20,879 nt of DNA, taken from assembly GCF_000787575.1 (NCBI RefSeq), contig NW_012236480.1, positions 1-20,879 on the forward strand, given 5' to 3'. This document shows positions 1 through 10,549 of this stretch, piece by piece. The DNA is from Acytostelium subglobosum LB1 (Eukaryota; Evosea; Eumycetozoa; Acytosteliales; Acytosteliaceae). Below the pieces are notes generated by a model that saw only the letters and a list, made by a program, of their open reading frames with translations, ran no database searches and was not told the origin of the DNA. Every line of letters starts with the position of its first letter. The stretch's first letter is position 1. The translations under genes and the position numbers were made by a program.

Positions 1-1334
1 TGTAGAGTGATTGTTGGAATAAACTTGAGCAATGAATACAAAATAGAGAATGGCATCCCACCATCTATTCCTTTGAGCGTCGTCTTTCTCGGCTTGATCT
101 TGACGATTAAGTGCGAAAGAGTATTCATCTTTGAAAAATGTGAAATTGTCTCCTGGTGTAAAAGTGAGGATGGCTCAACAGATTTACAATTGCTTTTTGT
201 AGCTACGTGGACAATACTAAGCTCATTGAGATAGCTGTGTCCAAGCAAACTGATATTCTCGGGAGAAAATTGCGGGCATTGAATAGACAGTGATCTAACT
301 GATGGAATGTACTCTGTTTTGAGAAGTTGATTGAACTCTCTGCCAAAAGTTAAACTTGAAACATATTGTGGCATGTGTCCAACTTGGAGAGGATGATTGA
401 AAAGTATCAATTCCAGATGTATCACTGACGGTGGAATATGTCCGACTTGAAGTGGTTGATCGAATACACCAAGTGACAGTTGTGTCACTGATTGTGGTAT
501 GTGTCCAACTTGGAGTGGTTGGTTGAAACTGTCCATTGATAATTGTGTTACTGATTGTGGTANATGTCCAACTTTGAGTGGCTGGTTGAAATTTATCATT
601 GACAAATGTGTCACTGATTGTGGTATGTGTCCAGGTTGGAGTGGATGGTGGAATAAGTGCATTGACAAATGTGTCACTGATTGTGGTATGTGTCCAGGTT
701 GGAGTGGCTGGTCGAATACACCATCAATCGACAATTGTGTCACTGATTGTGGTATGTGTCCAACTTGAAGTGGCTGGTCGAAANGATCAAGTGACAGTTG
801 TACCACTGATTGTGGTATGTGTCCAACTTGAAGTGGCTGTTTGAAATGATCAAGTGACAGTTGTACCACTGATTGTGGTATGTGTCCAACTTGAAGTGGT
901 CGATCGAAACATCTCATTGATAACTGAGTCACTGACTGAGGTATATGCCCAACCAGAAGAGGTTGATCGAATTGACCAAGTGACAGTTGTGTCACTGACA
1001 TAGGTATTTGTCCAACTTGAAGAGGTTTGTTGAAATAGGGCAGTGATAATTGTGGTAAATCTTCTCCGGCTTGAGGAAGCTCATGAAAACTCCAAGGGTT
1101 TTGTTTTGAGAGCTCTTTAGAATATGTAGACAGGTATGTATATAGGCTTTCTTTCTTCGGTGTCGGTTGTTGTGATGATGATGGTATAGCTCCAAAGTGG
1201 TGCTTCAGTGACGGTGCGATGAGTTTTTGAAGTGAGAAGATGCTTCTGCTTACTAAGAGAAAACATAAAACATCAATAGTGTCAAGATGTAGCAAAATTA
1301 TTCTTAGAATGTAAGTTGAGAGTAATATGAACAT
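1..1334 (-). CDS. F-box-like / FNIP (IP22) repeat protein, 3' end cut by window
   Basis: The minus frame is open from an ATG at 1334 to the window edge (444 codons, no stop). An in-frame stop lies just upstream at 1377-1379, which supports this start. Residues 1 to about 35 (MFILLSTYILRIILLHLDTI, then a hydrophobic stretch with LVSRSIFSL) look like the degenerate F-box that often opens dictyostelid FNIP proteins. A linker follows. From about residue 98 there are roughly a dozen FNIP units of the form FNQPLQVGHIPQSVTQLSLG. Beyond about 370 the units decay into LRR-like sequence (FGREFNQLL, IPSVRSLSI), as is usual near the C-terminus of these proteins. In the family, FNIP repeats are thought to form a protein-binding solenoid; with an F-box they would act as a substrate adaptor of an SCF ubiquitin ligase, which is inference here. 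Two Ns fall inside codons of the array. No intron is needed. Confidence 0.85.
   Translation of the reverse strand, partial: MFILLSTYILRIILLHLDTIDVLCFLLVSRSIFSLQKLIAPSLKHHFGAIPSSSQQPTPKKESLYTYLSTYSKELSKQNPWSFHELPQAGEDLPQLSLPYFNKPLQVGQIPMSVTQLSLGQFDQPLLVGHIPQSVTQLSMRCFDRPLQVGHIPQSVVQLSLDHFKQPLQVGHIPQSVVQLSLDXFDQPLQVGHIPQSVTQLSIDGVFDQPLQPGHIPQSVTHLSMHLFHHPLQPGHIPQSVTHLSMINFNQPLKVGHXPQSVTQLSMDSFNQPLQVGHIPQSVTQLSLGVFDQPLQVGHIPPSVIHLELILFNHPLQVGHMPQYVSSLTFGREFNQLLKTEYIPSVRSLSIQCPQFSPENISLLGHSYLNELSIVHVATKSNCKSVEPSSLLHQETISHFSKMNTLSHLIVKIKPRKTTLKGIDGGMPFSILYSLLKFIPTITL
366..1046 (-). repeat. Coding tandem array of 63-bp FNIP units
   Basis: The conserved GGA codon of each unit (tcc, once ccc, on the + strand) recurs at 378, 441, 504, 567, 630, 693, 759, 822, 885, 948 and 1011. 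The steps are 63 bp except for one of 66 bp (693 to 759). Neighbouring units around 741-890 are almost identical at the DNA level. The array encodes the FNIP repeats of the surrounding gene. Confidence 0.9.
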
Positions 1335-1808
1335 TGTTGTTGGATTAGTTGTTCTCTGTGCAAAAAATATGTGTAGTTACAAATATTATTAAATTCAAAT
1401 GAAATGAATTCGTGGGGTGGGTGCAGTGATTGATACCTGCGTGCGTGGTTGCCTCTTGTTGCTTTGGCACATTTTTTTTTCATTTATTTATTTTCTTTTG
1501 TGTGTTGTTTTATTTTGCGCGCGTTTTGTGCGACAGCAGTGAGGTGTAAGCAATCACTTGCCATTTCATTTGTTCATACAAATCTGTGTGTGTGTATGAA
1601 CACTTGAAACAGTGATCACTCAATTCTGATTGGACGATCTTGGATTGAGGAAATAGTACATCTGTTTCCTTTGTATGAATTTTACTTCTAATAAATATTT
1701 CTGTTTTCTTCTAAATTCAAAAATTTTAATAATGACTGTCAGACATCATCATTAATTACTACTTCTTCTTTACTTTCAGAAATATTGAAACAGAGAATAT
1801 ATATATAT
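1335..1808. promoter_or_regulatory. Divergent intergenic region (FNIP gene / SPIDR-like gene)
   Basis: This 474-bp gap separates two outward-facing starts and should hold both promoters. It is AT-rich with T-runs (1472-1516). It has one isolated CpG-rich patch, GCGCGCG at 1517-1523, and a TG-rich stretch near 1587-1596. A pyrimidine-rich TACTTTCAG at 1771-1779, 30 bp before the SPIDR-like ATG, could be the 3' splice site of a 5'-UTR intron. A tiny uORF (ATG at 1733, 7 codons) is also present. No gene is apparent. Confidence 0.5.
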
Positions 1809-3598
1809 ATGGCAGATTGGATAGAGAGAAAGAAGAGTGTTGCATCACACACTAGTAATAAGCCAAGTAAATTGACATCAAGATTTGGATTGTCTTATGT
1901 TGTATCTGAGCATACTATCGATGCCAATCTCTTTGAAACAGGTACAAACAATGACACGACTATGAATGATGATGATATAATATTCGACAGAGATGATGGT
2001 CATGGTAATAGACGTGGACTATCATCATCATCATCAACAACATCACCAATCAAAGGTGGAGGAGGCACCAACGCAAGTGGATTCATATCATCAAAGAAAG
2101 ATAAACATCATCAACATCTCGATAAAGTTAGGAAGGAGTTAAAGAAACATCAACAACAGAAGCCTCAACAAGCATTGAAGAACAAGACGGCGCAGGGGAG
2201 GGGAGCAGATGTGATTGATCTGAGTGACACAGCCTCCACATCACCTCCCCCATCATACATTGACAAACACAAGTTACTCAGTTCAATTACTTCTTCATCA
2301 TCGTCTTCTTCGAAACAACAACAACAGCACGATACAACACAAATAAGCATCAACCTGGACGATGACATCTTTGCCCAACATGACTCTGCCGTCACATCCA
2401 AAGCCAATGTCGACAGCATTGACCTCGTTGAAGATGATCATCATAATGTACATATCACTACTACTACTGGCAACAAGCACAATGTTGGCACTGCTCCCAC
2501 CGCTACACCATCACGAAGGGACTTTATATCTTCGATCAAACAATCAACGCCACAAAAGTTGTCTGCCACTCAATCATCAACTCCCATGGGAGTCAGCAGC
2601 AATGTCAATACCAACAATGATGATGGCGGCGGTGGCTTCTGGGACAGCTATCACTATGAGCAACAACAACAACGCATTCAAACTCAACAACAACAACATC
2701 AAGAGTTGGCCACCTATCATGCCACGCCAACATTCAAGTATGGCATGTTCCTGGCGCCACAGTCCAACACACAACACAAACAATCAACACCCCATGGCTC
2801 TCATTCAAAGATGCAGATACACCGAAAGAAAGCGCCAATCACTCTTAACTTGGTACAGTCGTCATCATCATCATCGTCGTCATCATCGACTGGTAATGGC
2901 CACCACTCATCACGCAAAGATGTTGATATACCATTGTTCAGCAACAACAACAACATTGATGATTACAACAACCAAGGTGATTCAGTTGTTGACAGTATCA
3001 ATGATGATGATGACGATGATTATATCGATCCAACCATGCCAGTACCTCAACAACAATCATCAAACAGTAATAATACAATGGCCTATTATAGACCTACTGC
3101 CAGTAGTAGTCACAAGAGGAAGACTGGTGGTTCGTTCAGGACTGAGGAATCAATCGATAGCAATGATGATGACATGACACCTTTGACACCAACACAGAAG
3201 ATCCAGGGCGGTGGTGGTGCAGCTGCACCTCCAGTTGGCGCACAACAAGCATCACAAGCATCTGGACTTGCCAAACTGTTTGGCCTGAGCAGGGGCAACT
3301 CATTCAAGAAGGACAAGGAGTATTTCAATGGCATACTCATGCAGGATTCGAATACTGCTGTTCAGCATCATGATCGCAATAACTCAACCATCACACATAT
3401 GAGTCAATCAAGCCTTTCACAAGTGCCTCAATCACAACCACCATCACAGTCTTTGACTCAATCGACAATCAATGCAGCCTCCTCTGCCAAGGCAGGTCCT
3501 GCATCTCAACAACAACCTATTGTATCAATCCTGCGACCATTAGTAAGAAGCAGTAGTCAACTATCATTTGATTGGACACAATATGGTGCGGACCAACT

Positions 3599-3632
<34 letters not shown>

Positions 3633-6283
3633 GACAAGGATGAGATTGAGCCATCACTCGAGTATGATGACAACACCGAAGCAGTCCAAAACATTGACGA
3701 TCACAGTCGATCCCCTGTCCCACCTAGATTCGAAGAGTCTTACTCCAGGAACCAACTTATCGATGTGTTCCGCAACCAGATGCCATCAAGGAAGGTATGT
3801 CCACGCACTCTCTCACTCTCACTCAATCAATCAATCAATTACTTACTCACACTAATCATTCAATCAACAGCATATTGAGGACATTGATGATGAACCGAAT
3901 CATAACAATAACGACAACATCGGCTCGAGCAATGTGCATTGGGATACACCAAATCCAAAGTATGTCAAGGATAACTTGATTGATGATGGTCCAGTCAACC
4001 CATCGGACTACCAAGATCTTCAAAGTAACTTTGTGAAGAGTATGAATGACGCGATGCCAAACTCATCTGGAACCAACAACAAATCAACTGCCACTTCCGT
4101 GGCCAGCACTCCACAGGCCAATCAGAAGTGGCTCAAGTATGACATGGACAGCGTGGATCAACAGACACCGACAAAGAGCACACCAATCAAGTTTGCCAAG
4201 AAGAACTTTGAGCGTGGCGGCATCACCTCCAAGCTTATGGGCCTACTCACCAAGCAACAGAACAACATCTCATTGGTCTCAAAGAAGACTGCGGCCCAGA
4301 ACACTCAATCATTGATCACACCACTGCCAAACCACTACGATCACAAGGTACTGGTCAAGGTCACTCAGCTCCCATCACCACTGCAGCCACACGTATATGT
4401 CACTCAATGTCGTGTGTTGAACAATGGTGTCGGTGGCAATGGCGACAATGATGAACATGTGCTTCTGTTGAACAACAATGCACAAATCACTGTTATATTC
4501 TCAATGGAGATGAAGGAGAAGTGGAAACTGGAGCTCAACACAACAATCAACATTGATTATTGGCAGTTTGTTCAGCACTCTACACGCGAATCGCCAACAA
4601 TCATATGTCTGGCGGGAAGGACTCACACACCAGACTCTAACGACAACATATCATCATCATCAACAACTACCACCGATACAATAATGGACAAGCTACAAAC
4701 AATAACGATCAATGATCCTCATACACAATTGAGGGACCCTGCACCAGCACAAGATATACAAGCATTCAGCCAATGTAATCTTGGCAAAGTGTTGCTCAAC
4801 TATGACCTCGTGGACATTGATCAGCTCAATCAAAACATCACCGAGATCAATGTTATGACTGTCCTACTCAGATATCTTGACTTTAGGACACCCCTCGAGC
4901 ATCAGCAGCAGCAACAGAACATGGATACGAGATCACCATTGGTGAGCGCCACCAGTCTGGCCATGGCCGAGTATGACAGACATGTCAAGATACTGGTGAC
5001 CAATCTTCAAGGCGCAGTCAACGAGATACAAGTCCCAGAGTACTTGATGCCCAAGTGGGTGGACCTGTTGGAAAACGAACAATCAATCCTGTCCGAGTGT
5101 ATATTCATCAATCTACAATATGTTTCCAGCCAGCGAGTTGAGCGTGACTCCCCACAGGGATCATTCCTCCTCCATCACATCGATCCAAACCTTCGAACAC
5201 CAAGCACATCATTCAACTACAACATCCTGCGTGTACGCCCCAACTCGACCTTCTTCCTCCAGCCACGCTCGTCCGACGATCAATCAATCTATCAACCAGA
5301 TCAAACGATATTCACTATCAATCAACTTTATCAACAGCCACTCGCCGATTACCTCTGGACGAGATTCAACATACAAGGCACAGTCGAGCACATTCAACGC
5401 AATGGACGGCAATCCACCCTGTTGTTCTTGAAGGGACAGCAGTCAAGTCCCGGCGACGACCCTGCTGAGAGTGGAACCATCTCATTCACATCATGCAGTC
5501 TGAACGTGTTGTCCGCATGCAACAAAGGATACCCTTTGCAAGACCTTAACATTGGTGATGTGGTCCTCATTCAAGATGCTATGATGTTGCCACCATCAGC
5601 ATACTCCACACCAGCAGCATCAATGCTATTGGCCGACAAGTACTCAATCGTATTCAAAGATGGTGATGGCGATGATTGTAGTGTTGCACCTGCGCCTGGA
5701 ACATCAACACCTCCACTGGATTATCTACGAGCCATTGAGGATTCATTCGAATTGGTATCATGCTATCAATCAATTGTCAATGTCAATGGAGTGGTGATGG
5801 ATTCCAACCGATCAGACTTCCTCTACCGAGGATGCACGACATGCAACACCGTTGTCTCACCATTCTACGGTGACCATGTCCTCGGATATTCACAAGAACA
5901 GTTCTTTTGTTCCAAATGTCGACGACTCGTTGACAGTTCACTAATGGTCGAGTTGAAGCTTGTTGTCAAAGTTGATGAATGGCTATTCAATCTAAAGGTA
6001 TGTGTTTGGACAGACATGGATCAAGGACGATGGACTAACACCCAAAACAATCAATCAACATCAGATCCCCAATCAATGTTGTACAGATATATTCGAATTC
6101 CCATTGATACATGATCAACTTAAGTCCAAGGAGTATGAGTCATTGGTGTCCAATCTTGTAGGCAAACATGTTAACACTGACGTGATACTGACACCAATGA
6201 CAACCGAGAATGAGGACAACGAACGATCGATCCAACTCAATGTCGAAGCCATCACAATCAACAACTTTTACCAAATAGCTTGA
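1809..6283 (+). CDS. SPIDR-like DNA-repair scaffold protein with zinc-ribbon/OB-type C-terminus
   Basis: Proposed join(1809..3794,3871..5997,6065..6283), 1443 aa. Both introns are phase 0 with GTATGT donors and CAG acceptors. The start is the ATG of MADWIERKK; the frame is open a few codons upstream but has no earlier ATG. Residues about 30-660 are low complexity (Ser, Gln, Asn, Asp and Gly runs). Conserved-looking sequence begins near 775 with RGGITSKLMGLL, which parallels the RGGL-x-RL-GL segment I recall in human SPIDR. OB-like beta-rich blocks follow. Near the C-terminus is CxxC-x21-CxxC (Cys 1317, 1320, 1342, 1345) set in a beta-rich frame like an OB-fold zinc ribbon, then a final GKHVNTDVILTPM block. 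In animals SPIDR links BLM, RAD51 and FIGNL1 in homologous recombination. Orthology is from remembered family features, not from a search; an RPA-like OB/zinc-ribbon protein is the alternative. Confidence 0.7.
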
Positions 6284-6288
6284 ATAAA
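6283..6288 (+). terminator. AATAAA polyadenylation signal overlapping the stop codon
   Basis: The SPIDR-like TGA stop (6281-6283) shares its last A with AATAAA. Only 104 bp separate this stop from that of the convergent BAR/RasGAP gene, so the 3' UTRs must be short or overlap. Confidence 0.5.
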
Positions 6289-6387
6289 CCTGTGTCTGGA
6301 TGATGTGTGCTTGCATGTATAATCTGTTTGCCTTTGGCTGTATGATATGATGTATTTGGAATAATGTAACAATGTCATCATCATCAC

Positions 6388-8509
6388 CTAGTTTGTCTTG
6401 GTCTCGGTTGGCATCACGGTTGGATCCTCAGCTTCGAGATGTCCAAGTGCCACTAGGAATTGATGGGAGAGGTCGCGCTCACCACGCTGTTGCATCGCCA
6501 GCGAGAGACCGAGGTAATGCTGCTTGAGGAACTTCTGGACGGTGGGCACGTCGTTATGGTAGGTCGAGGTCTGGGGAACCTGTGACTCCCATTCGGTCAG
6601 ATCGCTCGACATCAATGATCCAAAGAAGTCCTTGAGCTTGGATCTCCATCTGGCCAGCGCGTCGTTCAATTGCTGATGTGGACCTTTTGTGAATGTTTGA
6701 TTGGCACCAAGTGTCGTGTAGAGTGTTGAGAAGAAGTGCAGTGATTCGAGTGCCGTCTGCGAGGGTATCACATGGAACAAGTTGTTCATATGTGGCTTGG
6801 CCACAGACACTGCAAACACCTTTCCAAACAACAAACATCCCAGAGGTGCATCATCAGTCGAGCTGCTGAAATGTGAGTATATCTCATTCGATGCTTTCTT
6901 GAATGCTCTGTAAAGATGATGAATGAGTGAGTGAGTGATTGTTAGTGTCTGGCCCATGGCCCTGCTCTTGGATGACTTGACAAACATACGGTGGAAGGTA
7001 TTTCTCGGACACCATGACAGTCTCCATTGTGTTGTGGAACTCATTGATCAATGCGTCGATGCCTTGGGCAGACAGTGGATCGTATCGCTCTGGATTGTTG
7101 ATGATTGATGTGATCGCCGTGTCAAAGATATGCTTGAGATAGGGTGTGGCCAAGTGTCTGGAGATCTCATCGATGAGCTCACCAGCAATGACATTGTTGG
7201 CAAACAATGTACCGGCGTTGAGTGCAACGTTGGGCAGGTCGGCCTTGACCTGCTGCACCAGCAGATCGGACAACTGATACGATGAGTCGACGATTCGCAC
7301 AAACTGCGGCATGAAGTTGATTGGCTGCGAGACCTGCACTGGCGACGACGGTCCGTTCGGTGTCATGACCTGGGGCGGGAAAAGCTCATTCTTGCGCACC
7401 TCGGACATGTAGTGATACATGGAAAAGGGTGGCGTGCTGAGTAGTTGGATGATCGGTTGGAACTTGGCGTGCAGCTCCTGGTCGACGTCCTGGATGCGTC
7501 GCTGCTCGCGCTCGCCCGCCTCCTGCTTGTAGAACTCTTGCTCTGAGAGACACCATGTCCTCAATGTATCGATGTAGTTCTTGATGCCAGCGTACTCCTG
7601 GTAAGCATGTCCATACTCCAACGTGATAGTATCATTATGCTTCACCAATATATCAATAAAGTCCGTATGCAATCTATTCAAAGTATCTTTCAGGAACTCA
7701 ATATATTCAAGCTTGATCACTTCGTAGTGAGCCTTGGCCTTTGTCTTATCTCTTTCATACTACCATGGTAAAGGGAGGGTGTTAGTCAGTGACCATGCTC
7801 GCACTCAATCAATCATGATAACATACATTATACAACTTTAGTATATCGATCTTCTTTTGAGTTTGTTGATTCTTGATCTTTCCAATTAGGGTCTCGTATT
7901 CCCCAACTGCCTTGTCGTACTTCTTCTTGTATATCTTCCTCTCCTCAATGTTGGCAAGCAATGCCAATACAGGCTTTGTGAACGATTCATTAACGCTATT
8001 GTTAAAGTCAGTCTCAAAGCCAGCCGTCTTTGTACCAGACGATGTGAACTGTTCCAATGCCTTATCTACATTGATTGATTTAACAAATGTTAGTTTGATT
8101 TGAATAATCATGGAATAGTTCCACCAAGTGATCATGATGACTTACCAATTCCAGTTTGTGACTCCTTCTCGGCATCGGTGAGCTGATGTTGTTGGGCGAT
8201 TTGTTGAGAATGTGCTGATACTTGGATGGATCGGACATGGTCTTTGGAGAAGGAGTTTGCCCATTGGCTGTGGTTCTTGGCCAATGAGCTTCCCTTCTTT
8301 GTATACAACTTTAGATTCTTTTGTAACTCTGTCAACAAGATCTTTGCATCGGCTAAACTCTTCTCCAAAGTCTTCAACTGTTCTGGCTCCACAACAGAGT
8401 CTGAACAAACATCACCAAAAGGTGTCTGTGCTGGTTTATCACCTGTATTAATAGCATTCGATGAGAATGTACTTGTACTCCTTCTCAACAATGATGCAAA
8501 TACACTCAT
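6388..8509 (-). CDS. BAR-domain protein with degenerate RasGAP-like domain
   Basis: Proposed complement(join(6388..6907,6990..7759,7827..8065,8146..8509)), 630 aa. The introns are 82, 67 and 80 bp, all GT-AG with a CTAAC motif, and the frame is kept across every junction. Residues about 45-285 are long amphipathic helices rich in Lys, Glu and Gln (LKTLEKSLADAKILLTELQK; YKKKYDKAVGEYETLIGKIK), the pattern of a BAR domain, which binds and curves membranes as a dimer. Residues about 370-545 are helical and resemble a RasGAP core: TLFANNVIAGELIDEISRHL matches the LFRGNSLATKAID finger-loop region, and CLLFGKVFAVSVAKP the FLFLRF-PAI-SP region. Ala388 sits where the catalytic Arg finger would be, and the FLR arginine is also absent, so GAP activity is doubtful. 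The role is probably membrane-linked Ras scaffolding or trafficking (inference). The GAP assignment is less sure than the BAR. Confidence 0.7.
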
Positions 8510-9054
8510 TCCTTTATATTATTATATTATTGCTTATATGTATTATTATTTGTGTGTTATTATTATTATTATTATTTATCTCTATGAATAAACGAGAATA
8601 TTTGTTTGAATGTGGTCTTTGGTTGGGGCTCGAAGTTGAATGAATAGTTGGACCAATTACAAAATTGTGTAAATGGGGTGGGTCCCGGGCTCACTTGTTT
8701 GCATAATAACAGTCAAACAATGTTTTATGTTTTGTGTGTTTTGTGTTTTGTGTTTTGTGTTTTTGTGTGATGATGTGCGAGTGTTTGATTGAATGATCAT
8801 TGTGTTTCACACACACATCCCAGTGAGTGACCCATTATGATAATCAAGATATAATTTTGAGATATATCAAAAAGATATTTTTAAAGATAAAAAGTTTATC
8901 AAAATATTTATTTGATTTCGGTGCATGGTTGTCCTTCATTTCGTACATCTCAACAACAACATCAACTTCAAAGTAATAATAATAACGTCGTTGATCGATT
9001 GATCACTCACTGACACTCAATCAATCGATAACCGACCGAACCAGATCAATCAAG
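8510..9054. promoter_or_regulatory. Intergenic region with TTA and TTTTGTG repeats
   Basis: This 545-bp divergent region lies between the BAR/RasGAP start and the FNIP pseudogene. It contains a TTA-type microsatellite at about 8516-8580, a TTTTGTG array at 8721-8769, and an A/T-rich tract with GATAT/AAGATA motifs at 8839-8912. It ends in ATCA/GATC-rich sequence just before 9055. No gene is seen. Confidence 0.5.
8721..8769. repeat. TTTTGTG-type short tandem repeat
   Basis: Runs of 7-8 bp units (TGTTTTA, TGTTTTG, TGTG and similar) lie about 210 bp upstream of the BAR/RasGAP ATG. It is a low-complexity promoter repeat. Confidence 0.8.
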
Positions 9055-9957
9055 ATGGATAAGTTTCAATTGTTACGAAATATTGTGTCATATATCCAGG
9101 GACACTCCCGCCTCGCCTCAAGATTCTAATCCTGTCACGAGTATTCAATCAACCGATTGCCGATGGCACATTCCCGCCAACCATGGAGCGTGTCCATTTT
9201 GGTGGATCATTCAATCAGCCGCTCACCTTCCCGAATCCGTCACCGATGTCACTCTGGACTGTGCAAGATACTGCCATCCATTCAGTCATCATGCGAGTGT
9301 CAAACTTGTGATGCGGGAGGATGCGTCCTTTGCTCCTGGTGTCGTCTTTCCAAAGCTCACCCAACTGAAGACAGAGGTGAATGTTAAAGATCTGAACAGC
9401 ACCTTATTCCCATCACTCTAATCACTGAATTGCAAACCATCCATTATTATTCATCAAACTATGACGGCAGTGATGGACTCCTCAATACTCCCTCTAACAT
9501 TGACTTATCTAAAGATACATGTCAGTGGACAATTCACAATGTGGTCATTTCCTCAAGGTCTCGATTCATTGAAGCTCAGATTTCACTCTGTTTACACCAT
9601 GTCGGCATCATTGCCTCAATCACTCCGTTCATTATCACTCAATTACTATAATCATCCAATCGATTATACATTGTTTCCATCAAGTATTGTAAACAATTTA
9701 ACCCAAGACATCTGCCACCTTCAATCCATACTCTAAGTTTAAAACTTTTAATTCTAGAATCTAATTCAATGGAACAGTTGTTGGCAACCAAGTCATTGTA
9801 TTGTATCAAGGTTGATAAGCGAGAGTTCAACATTGAACTGTATCGAATCAATGACACAACATTCCTCAAGTATGACAAGTCCATTCTCAACCAAGTCACT
9901 CAATGTGGATTCATTGACATCGACACCATCATGGAGTGGTTCTTATGGCATGCATAA
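9055..9957 (+). pseudogene. FNIP-repeat protein pseudogene with multiple frameshifts
   Basis: FNIP/LRR-type coding sequence is spread over several frames of one strand. ATG 9055 opens MDKFQLLRNIVSYIQ and meets TAA at 9127-9129. Another frame reads GTLPPRLKILILSRVFNQPI followed by a second unit ending GGSFNQPLT (about 9098-9230). The frame then shifts to LPESVTDVTLD, running to a stop at 9421. A further frame (9461-9736) has PLTLTYLKIHV and LPQSLRSLSLNYYNHPID. The last shifts to RHLPPSIHTLSL and continues to TAA at 9955-9957. At least four frame changes in 900 bp, none at GT-AG junctions, indicate a decayed gene rather than spliced exons. Its stop is 9 bp from the convergent IFI6/27-like gene. 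A functional gene with many assembly indels is the alternative but less likely. Confidence 0.7.
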
Positions 9958-9966
9958 TTGATTACT

Positions 9967-10251
9967 TTATTTCAACTTTCTATGTACATAGATCATGACG
10001 ATCACTCCAATGTAGAATGCTGATGGTATTCCAAACACTTTCTTGGCTCCAATACTCTGTAGGGCGCGTATTGGTAATATGGTACCAAGTATGGACATCA
10101 TCTTTGATGCAATGGATCCTACTACAATACCTGGACTTCTAAATCCAAGTGCACTGGCAATCAATGGAACAACTACCATTACACCAACCATAGTACTAAG
10201 ACCAATACCAGAACTAATATATAACTTCTTTAAACTATGTGCAAATGTCAT
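9967..10251 (-). CDS. IFI6/IFI27 (ISG12)-like small membrane protein
   Basis: A 94-aa single-exon ORF with its start at ATG 10251. After a short polar N-terminus (MTFAHSLKKLY) come two hydrophobic segments: about residues 12-38 (GIGLSTMVGVMVVVPLIASA) and about 44-64, with a further apolar stretch near 75-88. The core VVPLIASALGFRSPGIVVGS, then IASKMMS and a later LQSIGAKKVFG, follows the family pattern of VP-LSA-GF-xxGI-xxSIAAKMMS and LQS-GA. In animals these Gly/Ala-rich proteins are interferon-induced and sit in mitochondrial or other internal membranes, where they affect apoptosis. In an amoeba no interferon link is implied and the function is unknown. The stop overlaps AATAAA (minus strand, 9971-9966). 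Confidence 0.8.
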   Translation of the reverse strand: MTFAHSLKKLYISSGIGLSTMVGVMVVVPLIASALGFRSPGIVVGSIASKMMSILGTILPIRALQSIGAKKVFGIPSAFYIGVIVMIYVHRKLK

Positions 10252-10549
10252 TTGTGATGGTCAATGATTGATTGATTGAGTGACAGAGTGTGAGAAGAGA
10301 GCAAAACAGTATTTGATTGATAATTAATGAGTGAAGTTGATGTTGATGAAATGAGACTGAGAGGATGGAGAGTGGAGCTCATCAATACAAGATTGTGCCT
10401 TTGTGATTGGGGCTCAAAAGGTATTTCCACTCCTTTTCCATCATCAAAGTGTGTGGAATTGACTGAACTCTGGAACAAAAATTATCACCATCAATCAATC
10501 AATGAAGACGATATTCGAATACTAATAATATAGTTTTTAATGATGATTA
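10252..10549. other. Short intergenic region upstream of the IFI6/27-like gene
   Basis: This 298-bp gap lies between two minus-strand genes: downstream of the kinase stop and upstream of the IFI6/27-like start. It contains GATTGATTGA repeats at 10266-10279. A 68-codon plus-strand ORF (10327-10533) has no recognisable features, and I do not call it as a gene. Confidence 0.4.

Noticed and set aside
499-768. Plus-strand Cys/Trp-rich repeat ORF (CVTDCGMCPxWSGW units)
   Set aside because: It is the antisense of the FNIP array. Because the units are multiples of 3 bp, every frame tends to stay open; the minus frame gives the known FNIP repeat.
378-1013. CRISPR-like evenly spaced repeats
   Set aside because: The units are contiguous coding repeats without unique spacers, in a eukaryotic gene.
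2362-3177. 271-codon plus-strand ORF inside the SPIDR-like gene
   Set aside because: Alternate frame of ATC/CAA/CAT trinucleotide-rich DNA; its product is His/Thr/Met low complexity with no features.
5998-6086. Alternative intron 2 of the SPIDR-like gene ending at TACAG (6086)
   Set aside because: With the GTATGT donor at 5998 it leads to an early stop. The ATCAG acceptor at 6064 keeps phase 0 and the downstream frame.
10327-10533. 68-codon plus-strand ORF (MSEVDVDEMRLRGW...)
   Set aside because: Too short to support alone; it overlaps an equally long minus ORF and the likely IFI6/27-like promoter.
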